Positions 63,305 to 64,000 of a stretch of DNA of 64,000 nt are shown here, one piece after another. The translations under genes and the position numbers were made by a program. The notes below the pieces were generated by a model. The model was not told where the DNA came from, made no database searches, and was given only the letters and a program-made list of their open reading frames with translations. Source of the DNA: Limnephilus marmoratus. Its lineage: Eukaryota > Arthropoda > Insecta > Trichoptera > Limnephilidae. The stretch's first letter is position 1. Each line of letters begins with the position of its first letter. The stretch lies in NCBI GenBank assembly GCA_917880885.1, contig OU862927.1, forward strand, positions 42,497,571 to 42,561,570. The letters are read 5' to 3'.

Positions 63305-64000
63305 TTAAAATGTAGTGTTAGAACTCATGAATTCTTTAAAGTGCGTTCGTCCCCTTCCAAAAATCCAATGTTGTACACGTGTTATAAAAAGAGAATTAGA
63401 ATTACTTGACTTTATGTCAGTACTCAGAGCATTATATATTTTAGGAGCGATGAACCAGAATTGTCGTTGAGCGAATGAGGTGTTAGTTTTTGGGACCACG
63501 CAACCCAGGTTTGATGAAAAGCGGGTGTGTGCTTGATGTTGTGGAGCAATTAGTAGATTATTTTTTCGTATATAACAAATGCTTGTTTTAGTAAATAGCT
63601 GTCGAATATCTAAGACCCTGATTTTTGCAAAGAGTTCATTTGACGGATGGGTAGGTTGACATTTAAATATAATTCTCAGAATTAGTTTTTGAACTAAAAT
63701 AATTGGTCTAATAATGGATTCAGCACAACCACCCCATCCCACTATACCGTATATTGCTATGGATTGGAAAAGGGCAAAGTATACGCTTCTTAGAGTCTGT
63801 AAATCTAAGATAGACCTAAGGGAGTAGAATATATGGCAGAGTTTACGAAGTTTTTTTACTGTGTCACCGATGTGAGCTTCCCAACGTAGTTGGTTGTCTA
63901 TGATTATTCCCAAATATTTAACTATTTTTGATGATTTGAGGGTCGAACACGTACAATTAATATTAGATGTGGTTTCCGGATTGTCTAAATTGAGTGGACA
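63305..64000 (-). CDS. LINE ORF2 C-terminal part, runs off the window
   Basis: Open from the window edge to the stop at 63305. It begins around the IVKYLGIIIDNQLRWEAHIG segment, then YFALFQSIAIYGIVGWGG, KLILRIIFKCQPTHPS, a FAQRQFWFIAPKIYNAL block and a C-terminal end. The same motif order appears in the C-terminus of the LINE at 45745-48723 but with low identity, so it is a different family of the same group. The reverse-transcriptase catalytic region would lie beyond 64000. No stop interrupts the visible part. Confidence 0.8.
   Translation of the reverse strand, partial: CPLNLDNPETTSNINCTCSTLKSSKIVKYLGIIIDNQLRWEAHIGDTVKKLRKLCHIFYSLRSILDLQTLRSVYFALFQSIAIYGIVGWGGCAESIIRPIILVQKLILRIIFKCQPTHPSNELFAKIRVLDIRQLFTKTSICYIRKNNLLIAPQHQAHTRFSSNLGCVVPKTNTSFAQRQFWFIAPKIYNALSTDIKSSNSNSLFITRVQHWIFGRGRTHFKEFMSSNTTF

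Overview
This window reads as eukaryotic, AT-rich, repeat-packed DNA, most likely from an arthropod and probably an insect. The evidence is a BEL/Pao retrotransposon, a Gypsy retrotransposon, several CR1/Jockey-group LINEs (one with an ORF1 carrying an FP25K-like C-terminal domain), RTE-like repeats, tRNA-derived SINEs, Tc1/mariner, piggyBac and PIF/Harbinger remnants, and a DIRS-like tyrosine recombinase fragment. I find no host gene that I can support. The species cannot be named from the sequence alone.

Layout. 1-9.2 kb: a broken copy of an invertebrate multicopy protein family, SINE pieces, decayed LINE 3' ends, a 51-bp tandem array and a head-to-tail pair of RTE-like repeats. 9.26-19.78 kb: a large LTR element on the minus strand with near-identical ~700-bp LTRs, a PBS, a PPT and a 4-bp target duplication, but with a ~5.8-kb interior that has tandem repeats and no gag or pol. 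Its left LTR is split by two LINE fragments. 19.8-31 kb: two satellite arrays, more SINE and LINE ends, a mariner-type element inserted in a SINE, and a MITE. 31.1-38 kb: a DIRS-like recombinase fragment split by a very young BEL/Pao element (identical 404-bp LTRs, TSD ATTAC) whose pol lacks RNase H. 38-44.4 kb: LINE and SINE ends, a piggyBac N-terminal remnant and a perfect 27-bp-arm palindrome. 44.4-54 kb: a Gypsy element (TSD CTTAC, LTRs differing at one site) whose 5' LTR is split by a full-length LINE with two intact ORFs. 54-60 kb: pyrimidine-rich DNA without a recognisable gene. 60-64 kb: a SINE, a deletion-derived Harbinger element with remnants of both its genes, and the 3' end of another LINE leaving the window.

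The window is therefore best read as nested mobile elements. The nesting gives a relative order: the LARD-like element is older than the LINE pieces in its LTR, the Gypsy copy is older than the LINE in its LTR, the SINE is older than the mariner insertion, and the DIRS fragment is older than the BEL insertion. The LARD-like element and the BEL copy lack parts needed for self-copying yet carry nearly identical LTRs, which suggests mobilisation in trans by related elements. Coordinates of decayed repeats are approximate to about 10-20 bases. All family names come from motif recognition by eye, without database searches.
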